Assembly (NCBI RefSeq): GCF_035975855.1
Contig: NZ_CP109055.1
Location: 8,184,001 to 8,248,000 of the forward strand
DNA from: Streptomyces sp. NBC_01304
GTDB taxonomy: Bacteria > Actinomycetota > Actinomycetes > Streptomycetales > Streptomycetaceae
Length of the DNA: 64,000 nucleotides
Direction of reading: 5' to 3'
Positions 27,756 through 36,390 of this stretch are shown one piece after another (position 1 is the first letter of the stretch; the number at the start of each line of letters is the position of its first letter). Position numbers and translations under genes: made by a program. A model generated the notes under the pieces. That model did not search any database and was not told where the DNA came from. It worked only from the letters and a program-made list of their open reading frames with translations.

Positions 27756-28334
27756 GTGACGGTCAACATGACCAAGGGTCAGGCCATCAGCCTGCAGAAG
27801 AACGACGGGGGCACCCTGACCGCGGTGCGCATGGGGCTCGGCTGGCAGGCGGCTCCGCGCCGCGGCCTCTTCGGCTCGCGCACCCGGGAGGTCGACCTCG
27901 ACGCCTCGGCGGTGCTCTTCGCGGACAAGCAGCCCGTGGACGTCGTGTTCTTCCGCCACCTCGTCAGCGACGACGGCTCGGTCCGGCACACCGGTGACAA
28001 CCTGGTCGGCGGCGTCGGCCAGGGCGGCGACGACGAGGCGATCCTCGTCGACCTGCAGCGCGTCCCGGTGCACATCGACCAGATCGTCTTCACGGTGAAC
28101 TCCTTCACCGGCCAGACCTTCCAGGAAGTGCAGAACGCGTTCTGCCGCATCGTCGACGAGACCAACGGCCAGGAGATGGCCCGTTACACGCTCGACGGCG
28201 GCGGCCAGTACACCGCCCAGATCATGGCCAAGGTGCACCGCGCGGGCAGCGGCTGGAACATGACGGCCCTGGGCACCCCGGCCAACGGCCGGACCTTCCA
28301 GGACCTGATGCCGTCGATCCTGCCGCACCTGTAA
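27756..28334 (+). CDS. TerD-family (tellurium/stress resistance) protein
   Basis: 192 residues from GTG with GAGAGGGG upstream, the standard TerD length. Calcium-site motifs are present: DLDASAVLF (about 46-54), SDDGSVRHTGDNLVGGVGQGGDDEAILVDL (about 70-99) and FTVNSFTGQTFQEVQNAFCRIVD. TerD domains bind calcium and belong to membrane-associated stress complexes with TerC. The next gene encodes a second TerD domain and the one after it TerC, so the locus is a reduced ter cluster. The promoter points to induction by DNA damage. A 10-bp hairpin (28358-28390) follows. Confidence 0.92.
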   Translation: MTVNMTKGQAISLQKNDGGTLTAVRMGLGWQAAPRRGLFGSRTREVDLDASAVLFADKQPVDVVFFRHLVSDDGSVRHTGDNLVGGVGQGGDDEAILVDLQRVPVHIDQIVFTVNSFTGQTFQEVQNAFCRIVDETNGQEMARYTLDGGGQYTAQIMAKVHRAGSGWNMTALGTPANGRTFQDLMPSILPHL

Positions 28335-28357
28335 GACAGTTGGCAGTTGTCCGTACG

Positions 28358-28390
28358 CAGCTCCCGGAGGCAGGCGCCACCCGGGAGCTG
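28358..28390 (+). terminator. Hairpin after terD
   Basis: CAGCTCCCGG pairs perfectly with CCGGGAGCTG across a 13-nt loop, 23 bp after the terD stop. There is no U tract. Confidence 0.5.
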
Positions 28391-28401
28391 TGCCGCACCA
28401 C

Positions 28402-28471
28402 GGCGAACGCAGCACCGCGAGCCCTGGTGAACACAGCACCACGCGCGTGGTGAGCACAGCACTACGAGGGG
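28402..28471. repeat. 23-24-bp degenerate tandem repeat, three units
   Basis: Units of GGTGAACACAGCACCACG type start at 28402, 28426 and 28449, in the spacer before the TerD fusion gene. Confidence 0.6.
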
Positions 28472-28481
28472 GACGAAGGCG

Positions 28482-30488
28482 ATGACGGCCGAGCTGGTCA
28501 GGGGGCAGAACCACGCCCTGCCCCAGACCCGTCTGGAGATCCGGGTGTCGGCGGGTCAGCCGATCGTGGCGGGCGCGACGCTCAGCGATGAGCAGGGCAA
28601 GGTGCGCGGCACCGAGTGGATCGCCCATCCCGCCTCGCCCCAGCTGCCCGGCCTCGAAGTGTCCAAACAGGCGGCGGCCGACCACCGGCTGGCCGTCGAC
28701 CTGGGCGCGCTGCCGGACACGGTGGACCGCGTCAACGTGCTGCTCGCCCTGCCCGTCGGGGTCGGCGGCCCGGTCCGCTTCGGGGCCATTGCCGCGCCCT
28801 TCGTCGCCGTGACCGGACTCGACGGTTCCGAGGTCGCCAGCTACACCATCACCGACCTGGACTCCGAGTCCGCGGTCGTCGCCATCGAGCTCTACCGCAG
28901 GCAGGCCGCGTGGAAGGTGCGCGCCGTCGGCCAGGGGTACGCGGGCGGCCTCGCCGAGATGCTCAACGACCAGGGCCTGCCCGGCGCCCGCGAGATCGCC
29001 GGACAGATCCTGGACGCCGTGGCCGGCGGGATGGCCCGTTCCGTCTCCGCCCCGCCGCCGCGCACGGCGGACGGCGACAGGGTGCGCCGTGGCGCACCGG
29101 CCCACGGCTCCGAGCCCACCCCGGGCGGCCAGGCGACCCAGCCCGCCCCCGGCCCGCAGGGCATCGGCGGCCCGGCGGGGTCCGGCACACCCGGAGCCGG
29201 CGACGTACCGCCCCCGCAGTCGCCCAACGTGCCGCCCCAGCAGCCCGCCCCGGCCGCGACGGGCCCGATCAGCTACGCGCACCCCGGCCGCCAGACCACC
29301 GCACCCCCGCCGCCCGCGCCCACCGCGCCCCCGGCCCAGCCCGGACAGCCCGCCCAGCCCGTCGCGGGCGATGCCACCGGCTGGTCCATGGAGGAGCGGC
29401 TCTACAACCAGGTCTGGGGCATGTTCGAGGACCTGGCCCGCACCACCGCGGCCTACCGCAGTGCCGTCGACTTCGCCGAGTCCCGCATGGAGCAGGAGCT
29501 CGACAAGGTCCTGTCCGACCCGCGCAGCCGTATCGGCAACCAGGGCGACGCGGCCCGCGAGGCCGCCCAGGCCAAGCGCACCCAGCTGGTCGACCAGGCC
29601 AGGCAGGCCCTCGACCGCGACCTGGCCCAGCTCACCGCCGAGGTCCAGGTCGTCGAGCCCGCCCTGCCCGCGGCCTTCGCCTCCTGGGACAACCCGGTCT
29701 GGCATGCGTACCGCGTTCCCATGGAGGTCCCGATGGCCCTGCGCCTCGGCGATCTGCATCTGCCCGAGAGCCCCGAGCTGCGCATCCCGATGCTGGTCAG
29801 GCTGCCCCTTGAGCGCGGGCTGTGGATCGACAGCGGTCGCTCCGCGTCGTCGGCCACCGCCTCCATCGCCGACAGCGACGAGCTGCGCCGCCTCGCCATG
29901 GACACCGCCGTGGCCATCGCCGCGCGCCTGCTCGCGGTCTACCCGCCCGGCGACTTCACGCTCCACGTCATCGACCCGGCCGGTACGGCCGCGGGCTCGC
30001 TCGCCCCGCTGCTGCAGTCCGGCGCGCTCACCACGCCGCCCGCCGCGGGCGCCGCCGGGGTCACGGACGTTCTGGCGAAGCTCACCGAGCGCGTCGACCT
30101 GGTGCAGATGGCCATCCGAGCGGGGGCGACCGACTCGCTCCCGCCGGACCTCGACACCGCCGAGCAGCTGCTCATCGTCCATGACTTCCCGCACGGCTTC
30201 GACGACCGGGCCGTGACCCAGCTGCGCTATCTGGCCGACGAAGGGCCCAGCGTCGGCGTACACCTGCTGATGGTCGCCGACCGTGAGGACGCCGCGGAGT
30301 ACGGCCCCGTCCTCGACCCGCTGTGGCGCGCCCTGCTCCGCCTCACCCCGGTACCCGACGACCACCTGGCGGACCCGTGGATCGGACACGCCTGGACGTA
30401 TGAGCCCGCGCTCACCCCGCCGGGCAGCCAGGTGCTGCAGCAGGTCCTGAACCAGCTGGCCGCGGCCCGCCGGGAGTGGCGCCGCTGA
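28482..30488 (+). CDS. TerD domain fused to a degenerate FtsK/ATPase-like C-terminal domain
   Basis: 668 residues; GGGGGACGAAGG lies before the ATG. Residues about 1-190 are TerD-like (LVRGQNHALPQTRLEIRV ... FVAVTGLDGSEVASYTITDLDSESAVVAIELYRRQAAWKVRAVGQGY). A Pro/Gly/Gln-rich linker follows (about 190-300), then a helical Ala/Gln-rich coiled-coil-like segment (about 300-395). The last 250 residues have the strand order of an FtsK/SpoIIIE-type domain (LVRLPLERGLWIDSGRSASS; FTLHVIDPAG; EQLLIVHDFPHGF; VHLLMVAD), but the Walker A glycine-lysine is missing. It is probably a scaffold of the ter membrane complex and not an active motor. Confidence 0.75.
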   Translation: MTAELVRGQNHALPQTRLEIRVSAGQPIVAGATLSDEQGKVRGTEWIAHPASPQLPGLEVSKQAAADHRLAVDLGALPDTVDRVNVLLALPVGVGGPVRFGAIAAPFVAVTGLDGSEVASYTITDLDSESAVVAIELYRRQAAWKVRAVGQGYAGGLAEMLNDQGLPGAREIAGQILDAVAGGMARSVSAPPPRTADGDRVRRGAPAHGSEPTPGGQATQPAPGPQGIGGPAGSGTPGAGDVPPPQSPNVPPQQPAPAATGPISYAHPGRQTTAPPPPAPTAPPAQPGQPAQPVAGDATGWSMEERLYNQVWGMFEDLARTTAAYRSAVDFAESRMEQELDKVLSDPRSRIGNQGDAAREAAQAKRTQLVDQARQALDRDLAQLTAEVQVVEPALPAAFASWDNPVWHAYRVPMEVPMALRLGDLHLPESPELRIPMLVRLPLERGLWIDSGRSASSATASIADSDELRRLAMDTAVAIAARLLAVYPPGDFTLHVIDPAGTAAGSLAPLLQSGALTTPPAAGAAGVTDVLAKLTERVDLVQMAIRAGATDSLPPDLDTAEQLLIVHDFPHGFDDRAVTQLRYLADEGPSVGVHLLMVADREDAAEYGPVLDPLWRALLRLTPVPDDHLADPWIGHAWTYEPALTPPGSQVLQQVLNQLAAARREWRR

Positions 30489-30514
30489 CGCGCGCCCGAT
30501 CCAGTTCGACCGCG

Positions 30515-30543
30515 AAGGGCTCCTCGGCCTACGAGGGGCCCTT
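30515..30543 (+). terminator. Hairpin terminator after the TerD fusion gene
   Basis: A 12-bp stem (AAGGGCTCCTCG / CGAGGGGCCCTT, one G-U pair) with a 5-nt loop, followed by T-containing sequence, 27 bp after the stop. Confidence 0.7.
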
Positions 30544-30649
30544 TGGCGTTTCGGCTCCGGAGCTTTGACCCTGGCGCCCTGAGCTGCGAACTTGGGCTGC
30601 GCTTTACCTTTCCCTTTACCTTTCTTTAGCTACCGGGTAATGTTCGCGG

Positions 30650-30809
30650 TGCGGAGGGGAGTACTCCCGACTGCGATGTGCCCGTCAATACGGACCTGTT
30701 CGGGTCCCGGGACATCGGCCCGAGCGAGAGGTGACGAAGCCTCGGGTGGAAGAGACCTCCGGCAGCGACGACGCTGGTATTTGTGCCGTTACGTACTGCC
30801 GGAGGCGCA
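30650..30809 (+). promoter_or_regulatory. yybP-ykoY manganese riboswitch controlling terC
   Basis: The two conserved blocks of the yybP-ykoY aptamer are visible: GGGGAGTA (30656-30663) and GGAAGAGACCTCCGGC (about 30748-30763). Between them are paired GATGT/ACATC, GGACC/GGTCC and CCCGAG/CTCGGG helices. Immediately after the second block, CCTCCGGCAG (30756-30765) is the exact complement of CTGCCGGAGG (30796-30805), which contains the terC ribosome binding site. Metal binding would hold the first strand in the aptamer and free the site. TerC/Alx-type exporters are classic targets of this riboswitch. Confidence 0.82.
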
Positions 30810-31799
30810 GTGGATGTTTCCCTGACCCTGTGGGTCATCACGATCGTGGGCCTGTGTGCCCTTATTGGTGCCGACTTCTTCATCGGGCGTAAGCCCCATG
30901 ACGTGTCCATCAAGGAAGCCGGGATCTGGACGGTTGTCTGGATCGTGCTGGCCGCACTCTTCGGTATCGGCCTGCTGATCTGGGGCAACAGTCAGGCCGC
31001 GGGTGAGTTCTTCGCGGGCTACATCACCGAGAAGTCGCTCAGTGTCGACAACCTCTTCGTCTTCATCCTGATCATGGCGAAGTTCTCGGTGCCGTCCCAT
31101 CTGCAGCAGCGGGTGCTGCTCATCGGCGTGCTGATCGCCCTGGTCCTGCGTGCGATCTTCATCGCCGCCGGTGCCGCGATCATCGCCAGCTTCTCCTGGG
31201 TCTTCTACATCTTCGGTGCGTTCCTGATCTACACCGCCTGGAAGCTCATCCAGGAGGCGCGGGCCGACGAGGAGGAAGAGGGCTGGGAGGAGAACAAGAT
31301 CCTCAAGTCGATCGAGAAGAAGTTCGGCGTCGCGGACAAGTACCACGGCACCAAGCTGTTCGTGGTCCAGGCCGGCAAGAAGGTCATGACGCCGCTGCTC
31401 GTCGTCATGCTGGCGATCGGCATGACCGACATCCTCTTCGCGATGGACTCGATCCCGGCGATCTTCGGCCTGACCCAGGACCCGTACATCGTCTTCACCG
31501 CGAACGCGTTCGCCCTGATGGGTCTGCGACAGCTGTATTTCCTCATCGGCGGCCTGCTCAGGAAGCTGGTCCACCTCAGTTACGGCCTGTCGGTCATCCT
31601 CGGCTTCATCGGCATCAAGCTGGTGCTGCACGCCCTGCACGAGAACGGCGTGGGGGTCCCGGAGATCTCCATTCCGGTCTCCCTGGGCGTCATCTGCGGC
31701 GTGCTGGTCATCACGACCATCACCAGCCTGATCGCCTCCAAGAAGCAGGCCGAGGCGGAAGCTGTCGCCGACCGGCCCAAGGACGACATAGAGGCCTGA
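30810..31799 (+). CDS. TerC/Alx-family integral membrane protein (probable Mn2+ exporter)
   Basis: 329 residues from GTG (GGAGG four bases upstream). About nine hydrophobic helices are present, with the TerC acidic motifs GADFFIGRKPHDVSIKEAG (about 18-36) and ITEKSLSVDNLFVF (about 71-84), plus GMTDILFAMDSIPAIF (about 203-218) where aspartates line the metal path. The C-terminus is a short acidic/basic tail. The family exports manganese and supports metalation of secreted proteins or ter stress complexes. The yybP-ykoY leader predicts Mn-induced translation. The stop codon is within a 17-bp tandem duplication. Confidence 0.92.
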   Translation: MDVSLTLWVITIVGLCALIGADFFIGRKPHDVSIKEAGIWTVVWIVLAALFGIGLLIWGNSQAAGEFFAGYITEKSLSVDNLFVFILIMAKFSVPSHLQQRVLLIGVLIALVLRAIFIAAGAAIIASFSWVFYIFGAFLIYTAWKLIQEARADEEEEGWEENKILKSIEKKFGVADKYHGTKLFVVQAGKKVMTPLLVVMLAIGMTDILFAMDSIPAIFGLTQDPYIVFTANAFALMGLRQLYFLIGGLLRKLVHLSYGLSVILGFIGIKLVLHALHENGVGVPEISIPVSLGVICGVLVITTITSLIASKKQAEAEAVADRPKDDIEA

Positions 31800-31820
31800 T
31801 CCGCATAGAGGCCTGACCCA
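31787..31820. repeat. 17-bp tandem duplication across the terC stop codon
   Basis: CATAGAGGCCTGATCCG (31787-31803) is followed by CATAGAGGCCTGACCCA (31804-31820). The TGA of terC (31797-31799) is in the first copy. Confidence 0.8.
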
Positions 31821-31848
31821 CCCGGGACTCACCCCGTCCCCACCCGGC

Positions 31849-31882
31849 AGCCCGCCCACACGCCCCCGCGTGTAGGCGGGCT
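31849..31882. terminator. Hairpin after terC
   Basis: A 15-position stem (AGCCCGCC / GGCGGGCT, then ACACGC / GCGTGT) with one C-A mismatch and a CCCC loop, between terC and the siderophore-interacting gene. Confidence 0.6.
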
Positions 31883-31921
31883 GTCGACCGTTTGTCGACG
31901 GCCACTGAGAGCGTCCTCCGC

Positions 31922-32887
31922 ATGACGTACGACGACACCGCACCCCGCACCTCCGGCCTGCCGCTCCGCCTCATCGAGGTCGCCCGGACCCGCCGCATCA
32001 CCCCAGGCCTGGCCCGTGTCACCTTCACCGGACCCGACCTCGCGGACTTCCGCCTCGACGCACCCGACCAGCAGGTCAAGCTGTACTTCCCCAAGCCGGG
32101 CCAGACCGTCCCGCGCCTCCCGGAGCCGGACGCCGACGGCGATCTGATGCGCTGGTACGCCGCGTACAACGCCATCCCCGAAGACGTACGCCCTTGGATG
32201 CGCAGCTACACCGTGCGCGCCCACGACCCGCAGCAAGCGACGATCGACATCGACTTCGTCCTTCACGGCGAAGGCCCGCACGGCGAAGGCCCGCACGGCG
32301 AAGGCCCGCACGGCGAAGGCCCGCACGGCGACGGTGCGGACACCGTCGAAGGACCCGCCACACGCTGGGCCCAGACCGCCCGGCCGGGCGACCGGCTGGG
32401 CATGTTCGGCCCCTCCGCCTACTTCGCCAAGGACCTGCCCCTCGGCACCACCGACTGGACGCTCCTCGCCGGCGACGAGACTGCGCTGCCCGCGCTCGGC
32501 ACGATCATCGAGGCCCTGCCCGAAGCGGCCCGCGCGGTCGCGTTCATCGAGGTCGCCGACGCCGCCGAGCAGCTGCGCTTCGAGACGCGCGCCGACCTCA
32601 CCGTGCACTGGCTGCACCGCGGCGGTACGCCGCCCGGCCGCAGCGACGTACTCCTGGAAGCCGTACGCGCCGCGGATTTTCCCGAGGGCTCGGTGTACGC
32701 CTGGCTGGCGGGGGAGTCGGGGTCCGTGCGTGCTCTGCGTCGGCATCTGGTCGACGAACGCGGCCTCGCCAAGCCGTCGATCGACTTCGCCGGCTACTGG
32801 CGGCTCAGACTGACCCAGGACGACGCCCCCACCGAGGCCGACCTGGCCGATGTGGCCGAACTCCTGGCGCAGGCCCGCCAGCAGTAG
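31922..32887 (+). CDS. Siderophore-interacting protein (FAD/NADPH ferric reductase) with histidine-glutamate repeat
   Basis: 321 residues from the ATG at 31922; the longer TTG-started frame lacks support. The FAD-binding barrel starts VARTRRITPGLARVTFTGPDLADF, with the typical flavin motif MRSYTVRAHDPQQATIDIDFVLHGEG (R-x-Y-T). NADPH-binding SIP features follow: DWTLLAGDETALPALGTIIEALP, AFIEVADAAEQ, and VYAWLAGESGSVRALRRHLVDERGL. It releases iron from ferric siderophores in the cytosol. Exactly where homologues have one HGExxxGxA-type loop, a 15-bp repeat produces HGEGP four times plus HGDGA. No Fur/DmdR box was identified. Confidence 0.9.
   Translation: MTYDDTAPRTSGLPLRLIEVARTRRITPGLARVTFTGPDLADFRLDAPDQQVKLYFPKPGQTVPRLPEPDADGDLMRWYAAYNAIPEDVRPWMRSYTVRAHDPQQATIDIDFVLHGEGPHGEGPHGEGPHGEGPHGDGADTVEGPATRWAQTARPGDRLGMFGPSAYFAKDLPLGTTDWTLLAGDETALPALGTIIEALPEAARAVAFIEVADAAEQLRFETRADLTVHWLHRGGTPPGRSDVLLEAVRAADFPEGSVYAWLAGESGSVRALRRHLVDERGLAKPSIDFAGYWRLRLTQDDAPTEADLADVAELLAQARQQ
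32264..32338. repeat. 15-bp tandem repeat, five copies, in frame
   Basis: CACGGCGAAGGCCCG is repeated four times perfectly from 32264, with a fifth diverged copy at 32324. The near-identity implies very recent expansion. Confidence 0.9.
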
Positions 32888-32929
32888 CCGTCAGCGACAG
32901 CCGCCGGCGGTAGGTGCCAGCAGTAGGTG

Positions 32930-35900
32930 TCACACCAGGTCGGCGGCCTCCCGCACGGACAGGTCGCCGCCCTCCGCATAGGTGCGGCGGTACGTCCCCT
33001 CGTCGAGCGCCGCCCGCAGCGCCGCCTCGGCCCGCTCCCGTGGCTCCGCCTGATCGGGGAACGGCCGGAACCCGAGGCCCCCGCCGGCCGTGCCGCGGTC
33101 GAACGCCCCGAGCAGTCGTGCCCCGTCCTCGCCCGTGCCGAGCGCCGCCTTTGCCCAGGCGGCGCACAGGAATTGGTCGATGACGAGGTGCGGCGCGACA
33201 AGATACGTCACGCTCGACATCCGGCGCACGGCCTCCTTCAGGCGCCGCTCGGCGCGCGCGAACTCCCCGTCCAGGCAGTCCAGCCAGCCACGCACACCGG
33301 CCAGCGCGCCGACGAACAGCTCGGGCGAGTCGGGCGGGAAGGCCCGCTCCAGTGCGTCCAGTTGCTCATGGGCGGCGCCGGTCCGCCCGCTGCCGCCGTA
33401 GTGCTGGGCGAGGAGCAGCCGGGCGGTGCTGAACGGCTCGCCCCCGAACCGGTCCGCATCCCGGGCCGCATCGAGCAGCAGCCGCTCGGCGCCGTCCCGG
33501 CCGGCCCTGTCGACGGCGGTACGCAGTCGGACCTGCGCCAATCTGGCCTGGAAAGCCGGTACTTGGCTGTGCGCGCCGATGCGTGCGGCGCCTTCGAGCG
33601 CGCCCTCGAAGTCCCGCGCCGCGTCCGCGTACCGACCGTGCCGCACGGCCGCCTCGCCACGCGCGGACAGCGATTCGGCGATGCCCCAAGGGTCCCCGGC
33701 CCGCTCGAAGGCCCGCAGCGCCTCATCGGCGTCTCGCCCGGCGCGGTCCAGCGCATCCGGGCGGTCGTACAGCAACTTCGCGCGCATCAACAGCGCGTAG
33801 CCCAGATCCCAGCCGAAGTCCCGGGCGCCGTCGGCCTGCCCCGAGGTCAGGACCAGTGCACGGCAGTCGGCGACGACGGCGTCCATCGTCTCCTCGAGCC
33901 CGGTGAGCCCGCCCGTCATCAGCCGCGCGAAGTACCACATGGAGCCCGGCTGTCGGCAGGTCTGCGGCTGCCCTCGCCGGTACGCAGCGACGATCCGGCC
34001 CAACTCGGCCTGCGCTCCCGGGTCCGCCAGGGCGTCGCCGGCACCCGCGTGGCTGGTGGCGCGCACCACGAGGTGCACCCCGCGCCGCGCCTCCCACAGC
34101 TGTTCCTCGTCCCAAGGCGGTGGTTCGTCCGTGCATCTGGCGCCCAGCGGTGCGGCGACCCGCAGGGGTTCGGCGAACGGATCGGGCCCGAGCCCGGCGA
34201 CCGCGCCCGACCACTGGAGGGCATCCGCCTGATGCCCGCGCAGCTGCCAGAACCAGCTCATGGACAGCGCCAGACACAATCCTTCCTGCTCCTCGCGCAG
34301 CTCAACTGCTGTGCGCAGCGCCGCCCTCACGTTCCCGTGCTCGGCCTCGAAGCGGGTCAGCCACCGTGCCTGCCGCGGGCCGCGCAGCTCCGGCTCGCCC
34401 GTACGCATCAGTTCCCGGTACGCGATGAGATGGCGCCGCGCCACGGCCTCCCGCTCCCCGGCCTCGGCCAGGCGCTCGGCCGCGTACTCGGCGACGGTCT
34501 CGAGCAGCCGGTACCGCATGCCGTCCGGTCCGTCCGGTACGGCGATCACCAGCGACTTGTCGACAAGGGAGGCCAGTGCCTGCACGACATCCGCCCCGGC
34601 CCCGCACACCTCTTCGGCCTGCTCCAGGGCGCACCCGTCCGAGAACAGCGCGAGCCGCCGCAGCACCGTGCGCTCGGCGGCGTCGAGCAGATCCCAGGAC
34701 CAGTCGACCACCGCGCGCAGCGTCTGCTGCCTGGGCAGCGCCGTCCGGCTGCCGCCGGCGAGCAGCCGGAACCGGTCGTCCAGCCGGTCCGCGAGCTGGC
34801 GGGCGGTGAGCGCCCGCAGCCGCGCCGCGGCCAGTTCGACGGCCAGCGGAAGCCCGTCCAGGCGTACGCAGATCTCGGCGCACGCCTCGGCATCGTCCTC
34901 GATGCGGAACCCGGGGCGCGCGGCGGCCCCGCGCTCGCCGAGCAGCAGCAGTGCCACGTCCTTCGGCAACGGCTCCACGGGGCGCACGATTTCGCCGGGC
35001 ACGCCGAGCGGCTCGCGGCTGGTGGCCAGGACCGTCACCCCGGGGCAGGAGGTGAGCAGGGCCTGCGCCAACTCGGCTGCGGCGCCGATGACATGCTCGC
35101 AATTGTCCAGGACCAGGAGCATGCGGCGCCGCCCGCACTGCTCCACCAGCTGGGCCGGCGGGTCGCGGACCGCGGCCGTCGCCAGCTCGTCGGCCGCCCC
35201 CGCGCCGCGCACCGCCGTCTCACGGGCGCCGAGCGCGGTGAGTGCCACCTCTGCCACGCCCTGCACAGCCTCCGTCGAGCGCGGTGCGGTCCCCGGCGCG
35301 TCCTTCTCCGGCTGTACTGCGGCCAGTTCGACCACCCATACGCCGTCGGGCCAGGCCTCGCGCACGGCTTCGGCGGCTTCCAGGGCGAGGCGTGTTTTGC
35401 CCACGCCGCCTGGGCCGAGCAGGGTCACGAGGCGTTGCTGTCTCAACTCCTGTGCCACGGCGGCCAGTTCCGTCTCGCGCCCCACGAAGGAACTCAGCCG
35501 GGCGCGCAGGTTGCCGCGCACGGCCCTGGTGTGGGGAGTCCTCGATCGCGGACCGGTCGATTCCGGTGCGGGACGGGCTGTCGGGTTCAGCAACTCGGCG
35601 TGCAATTGCCGCAGTTCAGGCCCAGGATTCGCCCCGAGGCGCGCCACCAGCAGCCGTCGCGTCTCCTCGTACGCCGCGAGGGCCTGCGCCGACCGGCCCG
35701 CGTCCCGCAACGCCCGCAGCCGCAGCGCCTGCACCGGTTCGTCCAGCGGAGCCTCGGCGGCAAGCGCCGCCAACTCGTCGAGGGCGGCCTCGGCGCGGCC
35801 CAGGGCCACCTCGGCCGCCAGCCTGCCCCGCCTCGCCTCGAAGCGCCGACGCTCGGCCCGGACGACCGCCGGATCCTGTGCCCGGCCCGGCAGATCGAGC

Positions 35901-36316
35901 AGCGCGGGCCCCCGCCACAGCGCCAGCGCCTCCTCGAAGAGCCCGGCCGCCGGGCCTGCCTCACCTCCGTCGAGCGCCCGAGTCCCCTCCCCGGCAAGGC
36001 GCTCGAAGCGGAACAGATCGACGTCGTCCCGCTCGGCCACCAGCCGGTAACCGCCCGGCACCGAGGCCACCGCCTGCGTCCCGAGCACCCTGCGGAGCCG
36101 CCCCACGAGCGCCTGCAGCGCCTTCACCTGGTCCGCGGGCGGCTCCTCCTCCGGGGACCAGACTTGCGCGGCCAACTGCTCCAGGGGCACCGCCCGCCCG
36201 CAGGACACGGCCAGGGCGGCCAGCAGGGCACGCAGCCTGGCCCCGCCCAGCGGAACGGCCGTGCCGTCCCGGCGCAGGGCCTGGGTGGTGCCGAGTACGA
36301 GGTAGCGGTGGGTCAC
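32930..36316 (-). CDS. AfsR/SARP-like regulator: winged helix, BTAD, NB-ARC-type ATPase, TPR region
   Basis: 1128 residues from GTG; the start is inferred from the family beginning (YLVLGTTQALRRDGTAVPLGGARLRALLAALAV), as no good ribosome site is seen. Residues about 1-90 are the OmpR-like DNA-binding domain. About 95-240 is BTAD (DVDLFRFERLAGEG ... ANPGPELRQLHAELL). The P-loop LLGPGGVGKTRLALE is at about 297-310, with LVLDNCEHVIGAAAEL (Walker B), VLATSREPLGVPGE and LPLAVELAAARLR. Helical repeats fill the rest. Such proteins activate secondary-metabolite or transport genes when their ATPase is triggered. The MFS gene upstream is on the same strand, 74 bp away. Confidence 0.9.
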   Translation of the reverse strand: MTHRYLVLGTTQALRRDGTAVPLGGARLRALLAALAVSCGRAVPLEQLAAQVWSPEEEPPADQVKALQALVGRLRRVLGTQAVASVPGGYRLVAERDDVDLFRFERLAGEGTRALDGGEAGPAAGLFEEALALWRGPALLDLPGRAQDPAVVRAERRRFEARRGRLAAEVALGRAEAALDELAALAAEAPLDEPVQALRLRALRDAGRSAQALAAYEETRRLLVARLGANPGPELRQLHAELLNPTARPAPESTGPRSRTPHTRAVRGNLRARLSSFVGRETELAAVAQELRQQRLVTLLGPGGVGKTRLALEAAEAVREAWPDGVWVVELAAVQPEKDAPGTAPRSTEAVQGVAEVALTALGARETAVRGAGAADELATAAVRDPPAQLVEQCGRRRMLLVLDNCEHVIGAAAELAQALLTSCPGVTVLATSREPLGVPGEIVRPVEPLPKDVALLLLGERGAAARPGFRIEDDAEACAEICVRLDGLPLAVELAAARLRALTARQLADRLDDRFRLLAGGSRTALPRQQTLRAVVDWSWDLLDAAERTVLRRLALFSDGCALEQAEEVCGAGADVVQALASLVDKSLVIAVPDGPDGMRYRLLETVAEYAAERLAEAGEREAVARRHLIAYRELMRTGEPELRGPRQARWLTRFEAEHGNVRAALRTAVELREEQEGLCLALSMSWFWQLRGHQADALQWSGAVAGLGPDPFAEPLRVAAPLGARCTDEPPPWDEEQLWEARRGVHLVVRATSHAGAGDALADPGAQAELGRIVAAYRRGQPQTCRQPGSMWYFARLMTGGLTGLEETMDAVVADCRALVLTSGQADGARDFGWDLGYALLMRAKLLYDRPDALDRAGRDADEALRAFERAGDPWGIAESLSARGEAAVRHGRYADAARDFEGALEGAARIGAHSQVPAFQARLAQVRLRTAVDRAGRDGAERLLLDAARDADRFGGEPFSTARLLLAQHYGGSGRTGAAHEQLDALERAFPPDSPELFVGALAGVRGWLDCLDGEFARAERRLKEAVRRMSSVTYLVAPHLVIDQFLCAAWAKAALGTGEDGARLLGAFDRGTAGGGLGFRPFPDQAEPRERAEAALRAALDEGTYRRTYAEGGDLSVREAADLV

Positions 36317-36390
36317 CAGACCATTGTCGAGGCAGGCACTGACAATCGGTCGGTCCCGCACGGCCCGCGCAGCCCGTCCGGGCCGTCCGC

